A stretch of 64,000 nt of DNA. Source: Cyanobium sp. CZS25K (GTDB lineage Bacteria > Cyanobacteriota > Cyanobacteriia > PCC-6307 > Cyanobiaceae). Below the pieces are notes generated by a model. It made no database searches. It saw only the letters and a list, made by a program, of their open reading frames with translations, and was not told the DNA's origin. Shown here one piece after another: positions 9,322-18,031 of the stretch (the first letter of the stretch is position 1; each line of letters opens with the position of its first letter). Position numbers and translations under genes: made by a program. The stretch lies in contig JAUCZB010000010.1 in NCBI GenBank assembly GCA_030373325.1, positions 1 to 64,000 on the forward strand, written 5' to 3'.

Positions 9322-9681
9322 ATGACCCTGTTCGATTTCATCCAACGGTTGCTGGGGCGCCAGAAACCCAGCGGCACGATGGCCAAGGAGCGGTTGCAGC
9401 TGGTGCTGGCCCACGACCGCAGCGATCTCAATCCCGAGCTGCTCGAGCAGATGCGACGGGAAATCCTCGAGGTGGTGCAGCGCTACGTGGAGATCGACAT
9501 CGAGGAAGGGGACGTGAGCCTGGAAACGGAGGACCGGGTCACCGCCCTGGTGGCCAACCTGCCGATCAAGCGGGCCCGACCCCTGCCGGCCCTCGTCGCC
9601 GCGGCCGCAGCCGTGGGCATGGCCCAGCCCCCTGACGCCGATGCTTCTGAGGAACTGGCCCCAACCGACGATCCGGACTGA
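9322..9681 (+). CDS. minE: Cell division topological specificity factor MinE
   Basis: The 119-residue protein shows the MinE arrangement: an N-terminal membrane and MinD-contact segment ([15 protein letters not shown]), the region [20 protein letters not shown], then the dimerisation strand [17 protein letters not shown]. It is longer than typical MinE because of an Ala/Asp-rich tail of about 35 residues with no recognisable domain. Directly behind minD with a 5-bp gap, so co-translated. Confidence 0.95.
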   Translation: MTLFDFIQRLLGRQKPSGTMAKERLQLVLAHDRSDLNPELLEQMRREILEVVQRYVEIDIEEGDVSLETEDRVTALVANLPIKRARPLPALVAAAAAVGMAQPPDADASEELAPTDDPD

Positions 9682-9741
9682 GCCATCGCCGGCCAGGCGA
9701 CGGGCCACGGGAACTCTGCAGGCAGTGAAGGATGGCACGCC

Positions 9742-9945
9742 TTGCCTGACAGTCTCCCCGTGGGCATCACCCCCGCGGAACGACGGGTGCTGGACCTGCT
9801 CCGCCAGGGCGACAGCAACCGGCACATCGCCGCCCAGCTGGTGCTGAGTCCCCGCACGGTGGAGAGCCATGTCTCCCATCTGCTGGCCAAGACCGGCTGC
9901 CGCAGCCGCACCCAGCTGCTGCTCTGGGCCCTTGCCCAGGGATAG
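9742..9945 (+). CDS. Small LuxR-type helix-turn-helix protein
   Basis: A 67-residue protein that is almost nothing but a LuxR/GerE DNA-binding domain: ITPAERRVLDLLRQGDSNRH, then IAAQLVLSPRTVESHVSHLL and AKTGCRSRTQLLLWAL. There is no receiver or ligand domain. TTG 9742 gives a complete domain; GTG 9760 would trim the N-terminus. Likely a stand-alone DNA-binding regulator. Target genes are unknown; it lies between minE and tRNA-Thr. Confidence 0.72.
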   Translation: MPDSLPVGITPAERRVLDLLRQGDSNRHIAAQLVLSPRTVESHVSHLLAKTGCRSRTQLLLWALAQG

Positions 9946-9969
9946 GCTGGGCCGGGCCAAGGGCCCGTC

Positions 9970-10041
9970 GCCGGCTTAGCTCAGCGGTAGAGCAGCGCTT
10001 TTGTAAAGCGAAGGCCATCGGTTCAAATCCGTTAGCCGGCT
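9970..10041 (+). tRNA. tRNA-Thr (anticodon TGT)
   Basis: A 72-nt cloverleaf. Acceptor 9970-9976 pairs with 10034-10040 and the discriminator is T at 10041. The D arm GCTC...GAGC, the anticodon loop TTTGTAA with anticodon TGT, and the T loop GGTTCAAATCC are all present. The CCA end is not encoded. The 27-43 pair of the anticodon stem is mismatched. Confidence 0.95.
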
Positions 10042-10098
10042 TGGCTGGGAGGACAGCAGTTCCAGCGCCCCTACCATCACCTCCAGCACAGGGGACGG

Positions 10099-10440
10099 GT
10101 GGCCATGTCGTGCCAAGCCTGGCTGATGGGAGGTCTGGTCCTCCTGCGAGGGGCCCTGGCCCAGGCTCCGCCTGGGCCGCCACCACCAGTCCCGGCGGCC
10201 CGTTCCGGCGCCGAAATCCTGGGCCGCCCCGGCATCCGCACCCGCTACGCCGATCCAGCCAGCCCCACCCCATCGGCAGGCGGCCAGAGACTTCCCGCCG
10301 TCGGCCCACCGCAGCGTCCCCTGACCGTGCCCATCAACGAAGCGGTGGATTTCGCCCCGACGATGGAGCAAGGACCGTTCCAGGAGCCGACGCTCCGGGG
10401 TCTGTTCCGCTGGGACCTGCAGCAGCCCTCCTCCCGCTGA
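10099..10440 (+). CDS. Small proline-rich secreted protein of unknown function
   Basis: About 113 residues (GTG 10099 or ATG 10105). A short hydrophobic N-terminus (CQAWLMGGLVLLRGALAQA) looks like a signal peptide, followed by a proline-rich stretch and a low-complexity remainder (PLTVPINEAVDFAPTMEQGP) with no recognised domain. It lies between tRNA-Thr and the convergent Mn exporter gene. A lineage-specific envelope protein is plausible, but no function can be assigned. Confidence 0.5.
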   Translation: MAMSCQAWLMGGLVLLRGALAQAPPGPPPPVPAARSGAEILGRPGIRTRYADPASPTPSAGGQRLPAVGPPQRPLTVPINEAVDFAPTMEQGPFQEPTLRGLFRWDLQQPSSR

Positions 10441-10446
10441 GGGGGC

Positions 10447-11115
10447 TCAGCCGATCGCCTGCCGAATCGCCAGAAGACCAAAGGCGAGAAACAGCCCGCC
10501 GCTGAGGCGATACAGGACTCTTTCACTGATCCTGCCACCGATCCACTGGCCGGCGCCCACCGCCAGCCAGGTCACCAGGGCATGGCCCAGCAGCGTGCCG
10601 GCCAGCAGGCCGGCGAAGCTGAAGGCCGGTGCCGCCGCCAGAAAGATGGTGGCGAACTGGGTGCGATCCCCGAGTTCGGCGAGGAACACCAGCACGAAGG
10701 CCTCCCAGATCACGGCGCCGGGACCACGGACACTGCCATCGCTCTCGGCGGCGTCGATGGCCACCTCTGCCTCGTGGGCCTCCTCCCTCGCCGCATCGGC
10801 GGGAAGGCCAGCGGCATCCACCAGGAGTTTCCCCCCGAACCCCAGGAACAGCGCCGCCGCCAGCCAGGGAACGACGGACTGGGGCAACCACTCCCTGAGG
10901 CCATAACCCATGCCCAGGGACAGCAGGGTGACCAGGCTGAGGGCCGCGAAGGCCCCCACGAACACCCAGCGGGGGCGATGACGGGCCGCCAGGATCAAGG
11001 CCATGAAGAAGGTCTTGTCTCCCAGCTCAGCCAGGGTGATGGCCGTCAGGCTGGAGCCGAAGGCGGCAAGGCCTGGATCACCGGTGATGGGAGGCGTCAT
11101 GGCGGCGTTGGGCAC
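10447..11115 (-). CDS. UPF0016/GDT1 family manganese exporter-like membrane protein
   Basis: A 222-residue protein with two homologous halves, each carrying the ELGDKT-type signature: LAELGDKTFFMALIL near residue 30 and LAELGDRTQFATIFL near 145. About six transmembrane segments are visible with a polar loop between halves. Family members export Mn2+ or move Ca2+; in cyanobacteria the homologue (Mnx) keeps cytosolic and thylakoid Mn in balance, which matters for photosystem II. The function is inferred from the family. Confidence 0.82.
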   Translation of the reverse strand: MPNAAMTPPITGDPGLAAFGSSLTAITLAELGDKTFFMALILAARHRPRWVFVGAFAALSLVTLLSLGMGYGLREWLPQSVVPWLAAALFLGFGGKLLVDAAGLPADAAREEAHEAEVAIDAAESDGSVRGPGAVIWEAFVLVFLAELGDRTQFATIFLAAAPAFSFAGLLAGTLLGHALVTWLAVGAGQWIGGRISERVLYRLSGGLFLAFGLLAIRQAIG

Positions 11116-11242
11116 GCCTCCATCGGCGTAAGCAAAAACATCCTGCCTTGAGGAGCGGCAGTGAAGGGGGAAGCGATGGGGAGGTTGGAAATCCCTGCCC
11201 CGCGGGGTGCTGGCTCCCGGGCCGCTCGTCGATCTCGGGCCA

Positions 11243-11395
11243 TCATGCTCCGGCGAACAGCCAGAGGATCACCGCCAGCAGCGGCCAGACCAGCCAACCC
11301 AGATCGAACAGGGGGGTGGCCAGATGCACCAGCGGCAGCAGCAGCCAGTCGCTGAGGGCCACCGACAGGAGCACCACCAGCAGGAGTGGCACCAT
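11243..11395 (-). CDS. 50-residue hydrophobic membrane peptide
   Basis: Encodes MVPLLLVVLLSVALSDWLLL followed by a second hydrophobic run ending VILWLFAGA: two short transmembrane segments and almost nothing else. The start codon shares a base with the tsaC stop, so it is probably translated by coupling after tsaC. No family recognised. Confidence 0.5.
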   Translation of the reverse strand: MVPLLLVVLLSVALSDWLLLPLVHLATPLFDLGWLVWPLLAVILWLFAGA

Positions 11396-11991
11396 CAGGC
11401 GTCTCCCCGGCCCTGGGTTGCCATGGCTCCGGAACGGAGCACCACCCACCGGTCGCCGCTTCCGTCCTCCTGACCCCGCCAGGCCAGGACGGTGCTGGCC
11501 TGGCCGGAGGCTTCGGGCCAGGGCAGGGGTTCGAGCAGGGACAGCCCGGGGAACTGGTGCGCCGCCTCCGCCGCCGTGGTGGCTGGGGGCTGGCCGGAAC
11601 GGTTCGCACTGGTGGTCGCCAGCGGGCCACTGAGCTCCAGCAGCTCCCGCGCCCGGCCGCAGGCGGGCACACGCAGTCCCAGGCTGGTGCCACCTGGATG
11701 GAGATGGGCCGTCACCGCTCCGGTGATGGGCAGCACCAGGGTGACGGCCCCGGGCCAGCTGAGCCGGGCCTGCTCCACCCAGTCCTCCTGCCAGGGGGGC
11801 CCGAGGCTGGCCATCAATTGGCCCAGATCGGCCCCCATCAGGATCAGCGGCTTGTTGGCGGGACGCAGCTTCAGCTGCCAGAGCAAGGCGGCCGCTTCCG
11901 GCCTGGCGGCCAGGGCCGGCAGAGTATCGGTGGGGAACAGGACCGCCTCCCCTGCCGCCAGGCACCTGGCCAGAGCCGCGGGGCCATTCAT
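11395..11991 (-). CDS. tsaC: L-threonylcarbamoyladenylate synthase (TsaC/Sua5/YrdC)
   Basis: Makes threonylcarbamoyl-AMP, the precursor of t6A37 in tRNAs that read ANN codons. The 198-residue protein has the YrdC pattern: FPTDTLPALAARPEA near the N-terminus, KLRPANKPL (the KxR..KPL motif), WPGAVTLVLP and the ATTSANRSGQPP motif. ATG 11991 overlaps the prmC stop by 4 bp. Only the YrdC domain is present, so this is the short TsaC form without the Sua5 domain. Confidence 0.9.
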   Translation of the reverse strand: MNGPAALARCLAAGEAVLFPTDTLPALAARPEAAALLWQLKLRPANKPLILMGADLGQLMASLGPPWQEDWVEQARLSWPGAVTLVLPITGAVTAHLHPGGTSLGLRVPACGRARELLELSGPLATTSANRSGQPPATTAAEAAHQFPGLSLLEPLPWPEASGQASTVLAWRGQEDGSGDRWVVLRSGAMATQGRGDA

Positions 11992-12923
11992 CGACCGCCA
12001 GGCCTCCGGGCACTGGCGAAGCGGGCCCGACCCTCCAGGTCGGCATGGACCCCGAGACGCTCCAGTCCCGCCGCCAGAAACAGACGGCCGACCGCTTCGC
12101 TTTGATCGTGGTGGTGCTCCATCAGCAGCAGGCCACCAGGGGCCAGCCCCCTCAGGCTGCCGGCCACGATCGTACGGATGGCCATCAGACCATCGGGGCC
12201 GCCATCGAGGGCCTGGCGGGGTTCGTGATCCCGCACCACCGGCTCGAGGCTCGCCAGGGTGGCGCTGGGAATGTAAGGGGGGTTGGTCACCACCAGATCG
12301 AGCCTGCCCCACCAGGGCTCGAGCGGCTGCCACCAGTCGCCCGCCAGCAGGGTGACCCGGTGCTGAAGGTTCCAGCGGCTCAGGTTGGCACCAGCCTGGG
12401 CCCGGGCTTCGGGACTCGCATCAACGGCAAATCCACGGCTTGAGGGAAGGCCGCGGGCCAGGGCAATGGCCAGACAAGCGGAGCCGGTGCCCAGATCGGC
12501 CCAGCAGGACAAGGGGAGGCCCGACGGCCAAAGGGAAAGGGCCAGATCCACCAGCAACTCCGTTTCCTGCCGGGGAATCAGCACCCCGGGCGCCACGGGC
12601 AGCTCCAGGTCGCGCCAGGGGCAGCGGCCCACCAGGTACTGCAGAGGCTCCTCGGTGTCGAGATGGCGCCGCCAGAGCGCCTCCAGAGACGCCAGCGAAC
12701 ACTGGAGCGGGACATCGGCCTCAGGGTGGCTCCAGAGTGACTGCAGCTGACTCCAGCGCAGGCCACCGCCCAGATCCAGCAGCCAGTCGAGGGCGGCCGG
12801 GGCGCCACCCAGCGCCAGCATGCGACGGCGCCAGCCAAGCAGCTCGGAGGCCGTGATCGACTGGACGTCGGCCCCTTGCACCGGGGGCGGAGGCAGGGGG
12901 GCGGTGCCGGCATGGGAAGCCAT
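11988..12923 (-). CDS. prmC: Peptide chain release factor N5-glutamine methyltransferase
   Basis: Methylates the Gln of the GGQ motif in RF1 and RF2. The 311-residue protein has an N-terminal helical domain ending in EPLQYLVGRCPWRDLELPV, then VLIPRQETELLVD, a Rossmann SAM site (WADLGTGSACLAIAL) and the catalytic NPPY motif (VVTNPPYIPS). It is followed by tsaC with a 4-bp overlap. That pairing recurs in bacteria. Confidence 0.93.
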   Translation of the reverse strand: MASHAGTAPLPPPPVQGADVQSITASELLGWRRRMLALGGAPAALDWLLDLGGGLRWSQLQSLWSHPEADVPLQCSLASLEALWRRHLDTEEPLQYLVGRCPWRDLELPVAPGVLIPRQETELLVDLALSLWPSGLPLSCWADLGTGSACLAIALARGLPSSRGFAVDASPEARAQAGANLSRWNLQHRVTLLAGDWWQPLEPWWGRLDLVVTNPPYIPSATLASLEPVVRDHEPRQALDGGPDGLMAIRTIVAGSLRGLAPGGLLLMEHHHDQSEAVGRLFLAAGLERLGVHADLEGRARFASARRPGGR

Positions 12924-12989
12924 AGGGGAGAGCCTAATCAGCGGCGACAGCCCTGCCCATCGGCGGGGAAGCCTGGGCGGGGGCGCGCC

Positions 12990-14153
12990 TCAGCAGGGGC
13001 GCCAGCGGAGGCCTGCCTCGGCCCGCAGCCTTCCGGCCAGCTCCATCTCCAGAAGCCGGGGCATCAGCTCGGCCATGGGCCGGTCCAGGGCCAGGCTCAG
13101 CTGCTCGAGGCTCGCGCCACCGCCGACGGCCTCCAGCAACCCCTCGGCTTCCGCCCCTTGGAACCGCTTGACCTTCTCAGGCCTGGGGCTGGGGGCCTGT
13201 CCGGCCAGGGGACCCGGGCCGAGCTGGCCGATCAGATCTTCGGGGAGGAGGAGGGGAGTGGCACCCCGAGCCAGCAGCCGGTTGCTGCCCATGGCCGAAG
13301 CCCGGCCGGCATCGGCCGGCACCACCCACAACGGCAGCTCCAGTTGCCAGGCCAGCTCGGCCGAATGCAACGCGCCGCTGGAAACCGGACACTCCACCAC
13401 CACCACAGCGGCCGCCATGGCGACCATCAGACGGTTGCGGGCGGCGAAGCTGCCGCGCCGCACGACGCCGCCCTCGGCCAGCTCGCTCACCAGCAGGCCC
13501 TGACAGGCCACCTGGCTCTGCAACGCCGCGTGATGCAGGGGATAGGCGCGCCCCAGCGGCGTGCCGAGCACCCCCACGGGGGAGCCCCCGGCCGCCAGGC
13601 ACCCCTGGTGGGCCGCCCCATCGATGCCCTCGGCCAGACCGCTCAGCACGGGCCAGCCCGCCTCGCCGAGGGCAGCACCGATGGCACGGGCCATGGAGAG
13701 GCCATGCAGGGACGGCCCCCGCGTGCCCACCACCGCCACCGAGCGCCCCTGGCCCAGATGGGGCCAGAGACTGCCCCGCCCCCGCCAGCACAGCTGCAGG
13801 GGCGGCCTGTGCAGCCGCCGCAGGCCCGCGGGCCAGCCCCGGTCCCCGGGCACCAGCACCCCGAGGCCGTGGCGGCAATGGAGCGCGAAAGCCCCGAGGG
13901 GCCGGGGGCCCCAGTGATGGCGGAAGCGCTCCACCGCCGCCACCAGGCTCTGCCCCAGGCCCGGCACCGCCGCCAGCTCGGCGGCGGAGGCACCCCAGGC
14001 TGCAGCCAGCCCACCACAGCGGGCCTCGAGAGCCCGCAACCGATGCCAACCAAGACCGGGACAGCGGCTCCAGAGCAGCCACCACAGCCGCCGCTGACGA
14101 TCCCAGGCCGGAGCGGCTCCACGAGCGAAGACCCCCTGCACCAGATCTCCCAT
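12990..14153 (-). CDS. dprA: DNA-processing protein DprA
   Basis: Loads RecA on incoming single-stranded DNA during natural transformation. The 387-residue protein shows an N-terminal HhH/SAM-like part (CPGLGWHRLRALEARCGG), the Rossmann domain with VAVVGTRGPSLHGLSMA, SGLAEGIDGAAHQGCL, SELAEGGVVRRGSFAARNRL, and a C-terminal winged-helix region (SLEQLSLALDRPMAELMPRL). The usual GLD..YP motif appears as VLGTPLGRAYPLHH. A LexA-box-like palindrome lies 28 bp upstream. comF, another gene tied to transformation, is at ~23.9 kb. Confidence 0.93.
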   Translation of the reverse strand: MGDLVQGVFARGAAPAWDRQRRLWWLLWSRCPGLGWHRLRALEARCGGLAAAWGASAAELAAVPGLGQSLVAAVERFRHHWGPRPLGAFALHCRHGLGVLVPGDRGWPAGLRRLHRPPLQLCWRGRGSLWPHLGQGRSVAVVGTRGPSLHGLSMARAIGAALGEAGWPVLSGLAEGIDGAAHQGCLAAGGSPVGVLGTPLGRAYPLHHAALQSQVACQGLLVSELAEGGVVRRGSFAARNRLMVAMAAAVVVVECPVSSGALHSAELAWQLELPLWVVPADAGRASAMGSNRLLARGATPLLLPEDLIGQLGPGPLAGQAPSPRPEKVKRFQGAEAEGLLEAVGGGASLEQLSLALDRPMAELMPRLLEMELAGRLRAEAGLRWRPC

Positions 14154-14181
14154 CGCCCCGCGCCACCGCCGCCTGAAGAAC

Positions 14182-14195
14182 AGTACAAGCGTACT
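14182..14195 (-). promoter_or_regulatory. LexA-box-like palindrome upstream of dprA
   Basis: On the dprA strand the 14-mer AGTACGCTTGTACT fits the published cyanobacterial LexA consensus RGTACNNNDGTWCB, quoted from memory. It is a 5-bp inverted repeat with a 4-bp spacer, 28 bp before the dprA start and overlapping the stop codon of the thioesterase gene. Binding is inferred from the match only. Confidence 0.5.
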
Positions 14196-14658
14196 ATGGC
14201 CGGGCCGTGGCTCCGGGCGGGCCCGACCGCAGGATGGTCAGGGCCTGCTCCAGGTCCTCCGGCAAGCGCCGCAGCAGCCGTCGCCTGGAGGGACCACCGG
14301 AAAGATCCACCAGCACCAGATCAACACAGGCCTCGGCCGCCAGCCCCCCATCGGGGCCCATGAAGCGGCTGTGCCAGGGGAGCTTCAACCCCACCCGGGG
14401 CATCACCTGGCTGCGGATCTCGACAGCGTCGCCGTGGAGCAGGGCCTGGCGGTAATCGATGCGCAGGCCCACCACCGGCAGCTCCAGCCCTTGGGCCGAG
14501 AGGGCGCTGTAGGCCAATCCGGCCTGGGCCAGAGCCTCGACCCGGGCCTCCTCCAGCCAGGCCAGATAGGCCCCGTGCCACATCACGCCGGCATGGTCGG
14601 TGTGCTGGGGCAGCACGCGCCGGTGCAGACGCCACCAGGTCTCTTCCGGAGACTGCAT
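14194..14658 (-). CDS. Acyl-CoA thioesterase, 4HBT hot-dog family
   Basis: A 154-residue hot-dog-fold thioesterase from ATG 14658; GTG 14673 would add five residues. The conserved active-site stretch is QHTDHAGVMWHGAYLAWLEE, with the Asp and the following His/Tyr typical of the YbgC / 4-hydroxybenzoyl-CoA thioesterase group. In cyanobacteria a member of this group hydrolyses 1,4-dihydroxy-2-naphthoyl-CoA in phylloquinone synthesis; that role is possible here but not provable from the sequence. It lies upstream of dprA in the same direction. Confidence 0.75.
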   Translation of the reverse strand: MQSPEETWWRLHRRVLPQHTDHAGVMWHGAYLAWLEEARVEALAQAGLAYSALSAQGLELPVVGLRIDYRQALLHGDAVEIRSQVMPRVGLKLPWHSRFMGPDGGLAAEACVDLVLVDLSGGPSRRRLLRRLPEDLEQALTILRSGPPGATARP

Positions 14659-14723
14659 CACGGTCTTCACCACGAGGGATTGCGGATTGGGGATCAGCCA
14701 TAGGCTGATGCCGAGCCTCTTTG

Positions 14724-15581
14724 ATGTCCGTGTTCCGCAACCTGCTGATCGCCGATTCCGGCAAAGGTCATGTGGAGGAGATGGTCCGCATCCTGCGCGA
14801 CATCCCTCCCTGCCGTCAGGCCCGGATCAACCTGCTGCACGTGATTCCCGAGCAGGGGGGTCTCGACCTGGAAAGCCACCGCCAGCAGGCCGAGGTCCTG
14901 GTCAGGGAGGCCATCGAGCGCCTCGGTCTCAGCGCCGGGGAGGTCAACACCCTGGTGCGCGAGGGCGACACCAAGCTGACCGTGCTGAAGGTGGCCGATG
15001 AGGTGGATGCCGATCTGATCGTGATGGGATCTCGGGGCCTGGGCAGGCTGCAATCGATCCTGGGCAACAGCGCCAGCCAGTACGTCTTCCAGCTGTCCAC
15101 CCGGCCCATGCTGCTGGTGCGCGACGACCTCTACGTGAAGGCCATCAACCGGGTCATGGTGGCCATCGATGGCACCGGGGTGGGCGATGACGCCCTGAGG
15201 CTGGCCTGCGAGCTGGTCCAGGGGATCCCCGGCGGCAGCCTCACCGGCGTCCACGTGTCCCGGCAGGAGATCACTCCTTCACGGGGGGGCCGCACCCCAG
15301 GTGACGACGTGCTGCAGAAAGCCGTCCAGCGGGCCCGCAGCTTCGGGGTGGAAATGAAAGGACTTCATCGCACCGGAGACATCGCCCGCGGTGTGTGCGC
15401 CGCTGCCGAGGAGGTGAAGGCCGATCTGGTGGTGATCGCCTCCCAGGACCGCAGGCCGCTCGTGGCCAGGGCCCTGGTGGATCTCGACAAGCTTCTGGGC
15501 AGCTCGGTGAGCGATTACATCAGAGTGCATGCTCCGGCCCCGGTGCTGCTGGTGCGGGAGCCGGAGGGGCGGTCGCGTTGA
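14724..15581 (+). CDS. Tandem universal stress protein (two UspA domains)
   Basis: A 285-residue cytosolic protein with two Usp domains in a row. Domain 1 (1-~140) contains ADLIVMGSRGLGRLQSILGN, with the G-2x-G-9x-G-type ATP loop, ending SASQYVFQLSTRPMLLVRD. Domain 2 (~145-285) ends with DLVVIASQDRRPLVARALVD and VSDYIRVHAPAPVLLVRE. ATG 14724 follows a TTG at 14721. Domain 2's loop is less regular than domain 1's, so nucleotide binding may differ. Specific stress unknown. Confidence 0.85.
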   Translation: MSVFRNLLIADSGKGHVEEMVRILRDIPPCRQARINLLHVIPEQGGLDLESHRQQAEVLVREAIERLGLSAGEVNTLVREGDTKLTVLKVADEVDADLIVMGSRGLGRLQSILGNSASQYVFQLSTRPMLLVRDDLYVKAINRVMVAIDGTGVGDDALRLACELVQGIPGGSLTGVHVSRQEITPSRGGRTPGDDVLQKAVQRARSFGVEMKGLHRTGDIARGVCAAAEEVKADLVVIASQDRRPLVARALVDLDKLLGSSVSDYIRVHAPAPVLLVREPEGRSR

Positions 15582-15588
15582 ACCCGGA

Positions 15589-15696
15589 TCAGCCGCCCTG
15601 GCGGCTGTTGGTCTGGATGTAGAGGATGATCAGGAAAACGGCCGGAACCAGAACGAACAGAAGGCTGGCAACGAAGCCGAGGTCGTTGGTTTCCAT
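15589..15696 (-). CDS. psbM: Photosystem II reaction centre protein PsbM
   Basis: A 35-residue single-helix subunit at the dimer interface of photosystem II. The peptide begins [20 protein letters not shown] and ends [10 protein letters not shown], matching PsbM throughout. It lies 27 bp behind the ferredoxin gene in the same direction and is convergent with the Usp gene, whose stop is 7 bp away. Confidence 0.93.
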   Translation of the reverse strand: METNDLGFVASLLFVLVPAVFLIILYIQTNSRQGG

Positions 15697-15723
15697 GGCT
15701 GCTGGAGAGGTGCTGAGAAGGTA

Positions 15724-16254
15724 TCACCGCCCATCGGCGGGGAGGACGCCCCCTTCATCGCTCGTTGCGGATGGAAAGGTGGGGGCGCCATTCTCCAGGC
15801 CGGGATCCGTCTCTGCATCCTCCCCTGCCTTGACCTCTGCGTCCCCTGCGGCGGGCGGCGCTGCGGGCCAGTCGGTGGGGCCCTGAGGCAGGGGCTGGGC
15901 CCGCGCCCGGGCCAGGTCCCCCTCCCGATCGCTCAGCCCCACCTGGGGCCTGGTGAGCACCATCACCGATTTCTGCACCAGGGCCTGACAGGCCAGCCGC
16001 CAGGCCTGGGGCCGCCGCTTCAGTTTGAGCCGTTCCACCGAGGTCTGTTCACTGAGGGCGTTGGCGGCCCCCCCCTCCACCTCCTCCACCACCTCCACGA
16101 AGCAGGTGATGCACTGGCCGCAACCCCCACAGTTGCCCAGCCGGCCCTTGAGGCCATAGAGCTCAATGCCTTCGCGCAGGGCCACCTCGCGGAGGTTCTC
16201 CCCCGGAAAGCACTCCACGTCGCGCTGCTCACGCACGAACCGGATCACGGGCAT
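15724..16254 (-). CDS. 2Fe-2S ferredoxin with a long acidic/proline-rich tail
   Basis: Electron carrier with a plant/vertebrate-type 2Fe-2S domain in residues 1-~95. The Cys ligands sit in RLGNCGGCGQCITCFVEV, with the last Cys in WRLACQALV. After residue ~100 comes a tail of ~75 low-complexity residues (PQPLPQGPTDWPAAPPAAG-like) without a domain, longer than in ordinary ferredoxins. The gene is divergent from psbB and followed by psbM, so a role linked to photosystem II is an inference from position only. ATG 16254 is the only sensible start. Confidence 0.82.
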   Translation of the reverse strand: MPVIRFVREQRDVECFPGENLREVALREGIELYGLKGRLGNCGGCGQCITCFVEVVEEVEGGAANALSEQTSVERLKLKRRPQAWRLACQALVQKSVMVLTRPQVGLSDREGDLARARAQPLPQGPTDWPAAPPAAGDAEVKAGEDAETDPGLENGAPTFPSATSDEGGVLPADGR

Positions 16255-16447
16255 GGCGGAAGCCTCCAGCGGGATGGGTCAGCTTCCATTGTGAGATGCG
16301 CCGTTGCGGTCCGTTACCTGGTGCCCCGTGGGGTTGCCCGCAACCCTTACCATCGCCAGCACGGATCGGTATTCACCGAGCGTCCCCTTAGCCGCCATCG
16401 CCCCGGCGACCGGCTTCGGCAACTGTCAACCCAGACCTGACCCCCCA
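16255..16447. promoter_or_regulatory. Divergent promoter region of the ferredoxin-psbM unit and psbB
   Basis: 193 bp separate the ferredoxin start from the psbB ATG. The region must hold both promoters. No -35/-10 pair with good spacing stood out. An open frame runs from 16304 into psbB but lacks coding character. Confidence 0.45.
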
Positions 16448-18007
16448 ATGGGATTGCCCTGGTACCGGGTGCACACGGTCGTCATCAACGACCCGGGCCG
16501 ACTGCTGGCCGTGCACCTCATGCACACCGCCCTGGTAGCCGGCTGGGCCGGCTCCATGGCGCTCTATGAGCTCGCGATCTTCGACCCCTCCGACCCGGTC
16601 CTCAACCCCATGTGGCGCCAGGGCATGTTCGTCATGCCCTTCATGGCCCGCCTGGGCGTCACGGGCAGCTGGGGGGGCTGGAGTGTCACCGGTGAAACCG
16701 GCGTCGACCCCGGCTTCTGGAGCTTTGAAGGCGTGGCCGCTGCGCACATCATCTTCAGTGGCCTGCTTTTCCTGGCCGCCATCTGGCACTGGACCTACTG
16801 GGATCTCGAGATCTGGCAGGACCCCCGCTCCGGGGAACCCGCCCTCGACCTGCCCAAGATCTTCGGCATCCACCTGCTCCTGGCAGGACTTGGTTGCTTT
16901 GGTTTCGGGGCCTTCCATCTCACCGGTGTCTTCGGACCGGGGATGTGGATCTCGGATCCCTACAGCCTCACGGGCCATCTCGAACCGGTGCAGCCCGCCT
17001 GGGGGCCTGAAGGCTTCAACCCCTTCAACCCGGGCGGGATCGTTGCCCACCACATCGCCGCCGGCATCGTGGGCATCATCGCCGGCATCTTCCACATCAC
17101 CACCCGCCCGCCGGAGCGCCTCTACAAGGCGCTGAGGATGGGCAACATCGAGACGGTGCTGGCCAGCGCCATCGCGGCGGTGTTCTTCGCCGCCTTCATC
17201 GTGGCTGGAACGATGTGGTACGGCTCGGCCGCCACGCCGGTGGAGCTCTTCGGACCCACCCGCTACCAGTGGGACCAGAGCTACTTCAAGACGGAGATCA
17301 ACCGTCGTGTCCAGACTGCCATCGACAACGGCGCCACCAAGGAAGAGGCCTACGCCTCCATCCCCGAGAAGCTGGCCTTCTACGACTACGTCGGCAACAG
17401 TCCCGCCAAGGGAGGCCTGTTCCGCGTCGGCCCGATGATCAACGGTGACGGCCTGCCCACTTCCTGGATCGGGCACATCTCCTTCACCGACAAGGAAGGA
17501 CATGATCTTGAGGTCCGCCGACTGCCCAACTTCTTCGAGAACTTCCCGGTGGTCCTCCAGGACCAGCAGGGCATTGTCCGTGCCGACATCCCCTTCCGTA
17601 GGGCCGAGGCGAAGTACTCCTTTGAGCAGCAAGGCGTGACGGCCACCGTCTACGGCGGTGCCCTCAACGGTCAGACCTTCACCGACCCGGCCGATGTCAA
17701 GCGGCTGGCCCGCAAAGCCCAGCTCGGGGAGGCCTTCGAGTTCGACCGCGAGACGTATCACTCCGATGGCACCTTCCGCAGTTCCCCCCGCGGCTGGTTC
17801 ACCTTCGGCCATGCCTGCTTCGCCCTGCTCTTCTTCTTCGGCCACATCTGGCACGGTGCCCGCACCCTCTACCGTGATGTGTTTGCCGGTATCGACCCCG
17901 ATCTCGGTGAGCAGGTGGAGTTCGGTCTGTTCGCCAAGCTGGGCGACCGTTCCACCCGACGCCTGCCCGAGGGTTTCGTGCCCCCGGCCGGCTCCCCCCT
18001 CAGCTGA
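16448..18007 (+). CDS. psbB: Photosystem II CP47 chlorophyll apoprotein
   Basis: Core antenna protein of photosystem II with six transmembrane helices and a large lumenal loop. From ATG 16448 it is 519 residues, the normal length, starting [20 protein letters not shown]. Chlorophyll-ligating His residues are visible in [48 protein letters not shown] and [17 protein letters not shown]. psbT follows after 24 bp and a strong terminator closes the unit. Confidence 0.98.
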   Translation: MGLPWYRVHTVVINDPGRLLAVHLMHTALVAGWAGSMALYELAIFDPSDPVLNPMWRQGMFVMPFMARLGVTGSWGGWSVTGETGVDPGFWSFEGVAAAHIIFSGLLFLAAIWHWTYWDLEIWQDPRSGEPALDLPKIFGIHLLLAGLGCFGFGAFHLTGVFGPGMWISDPYSLTGHLEPVQPAWGPEGFNPFNPGGIVAHHIAAGIVGIIAGIFHITTRPPERLYKALRMGNIETVLASAIAAVFFAAFIVAGTMWYGSAATPVELFGPTRYQWDQSYFKTEINRRVQTAIDNGATKEEAYASIPEKLAFYDYVGNSPAKGGLFRVGPMINGDGLPTSWIGHISFTDKEGHDLEVRRLPNFFENFPVVLQDQQGIVRADIPFRRAEAKYSFEQQGVTATVYGGALNGQTFTDPADVKRLARKAQLGEAFEFDRETYHSDGTFRSSPRGWFTFGHACFALLFFFGHIWHGARTLYRDVFAGIDPDLGEQVEFGLFAKLGDRSTRRLPEGFVPPAGSPLS

Positions 18008-18031
18008 CCGCCAGTCCCCCCGAGGATTCCC

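Noticed and set aside
16304..16447. N-terminal extension of psbB
   Set aside because: CP47 starts at MGLPWYRV in all members I know; the extension has no coding features and occupies the promoter region.
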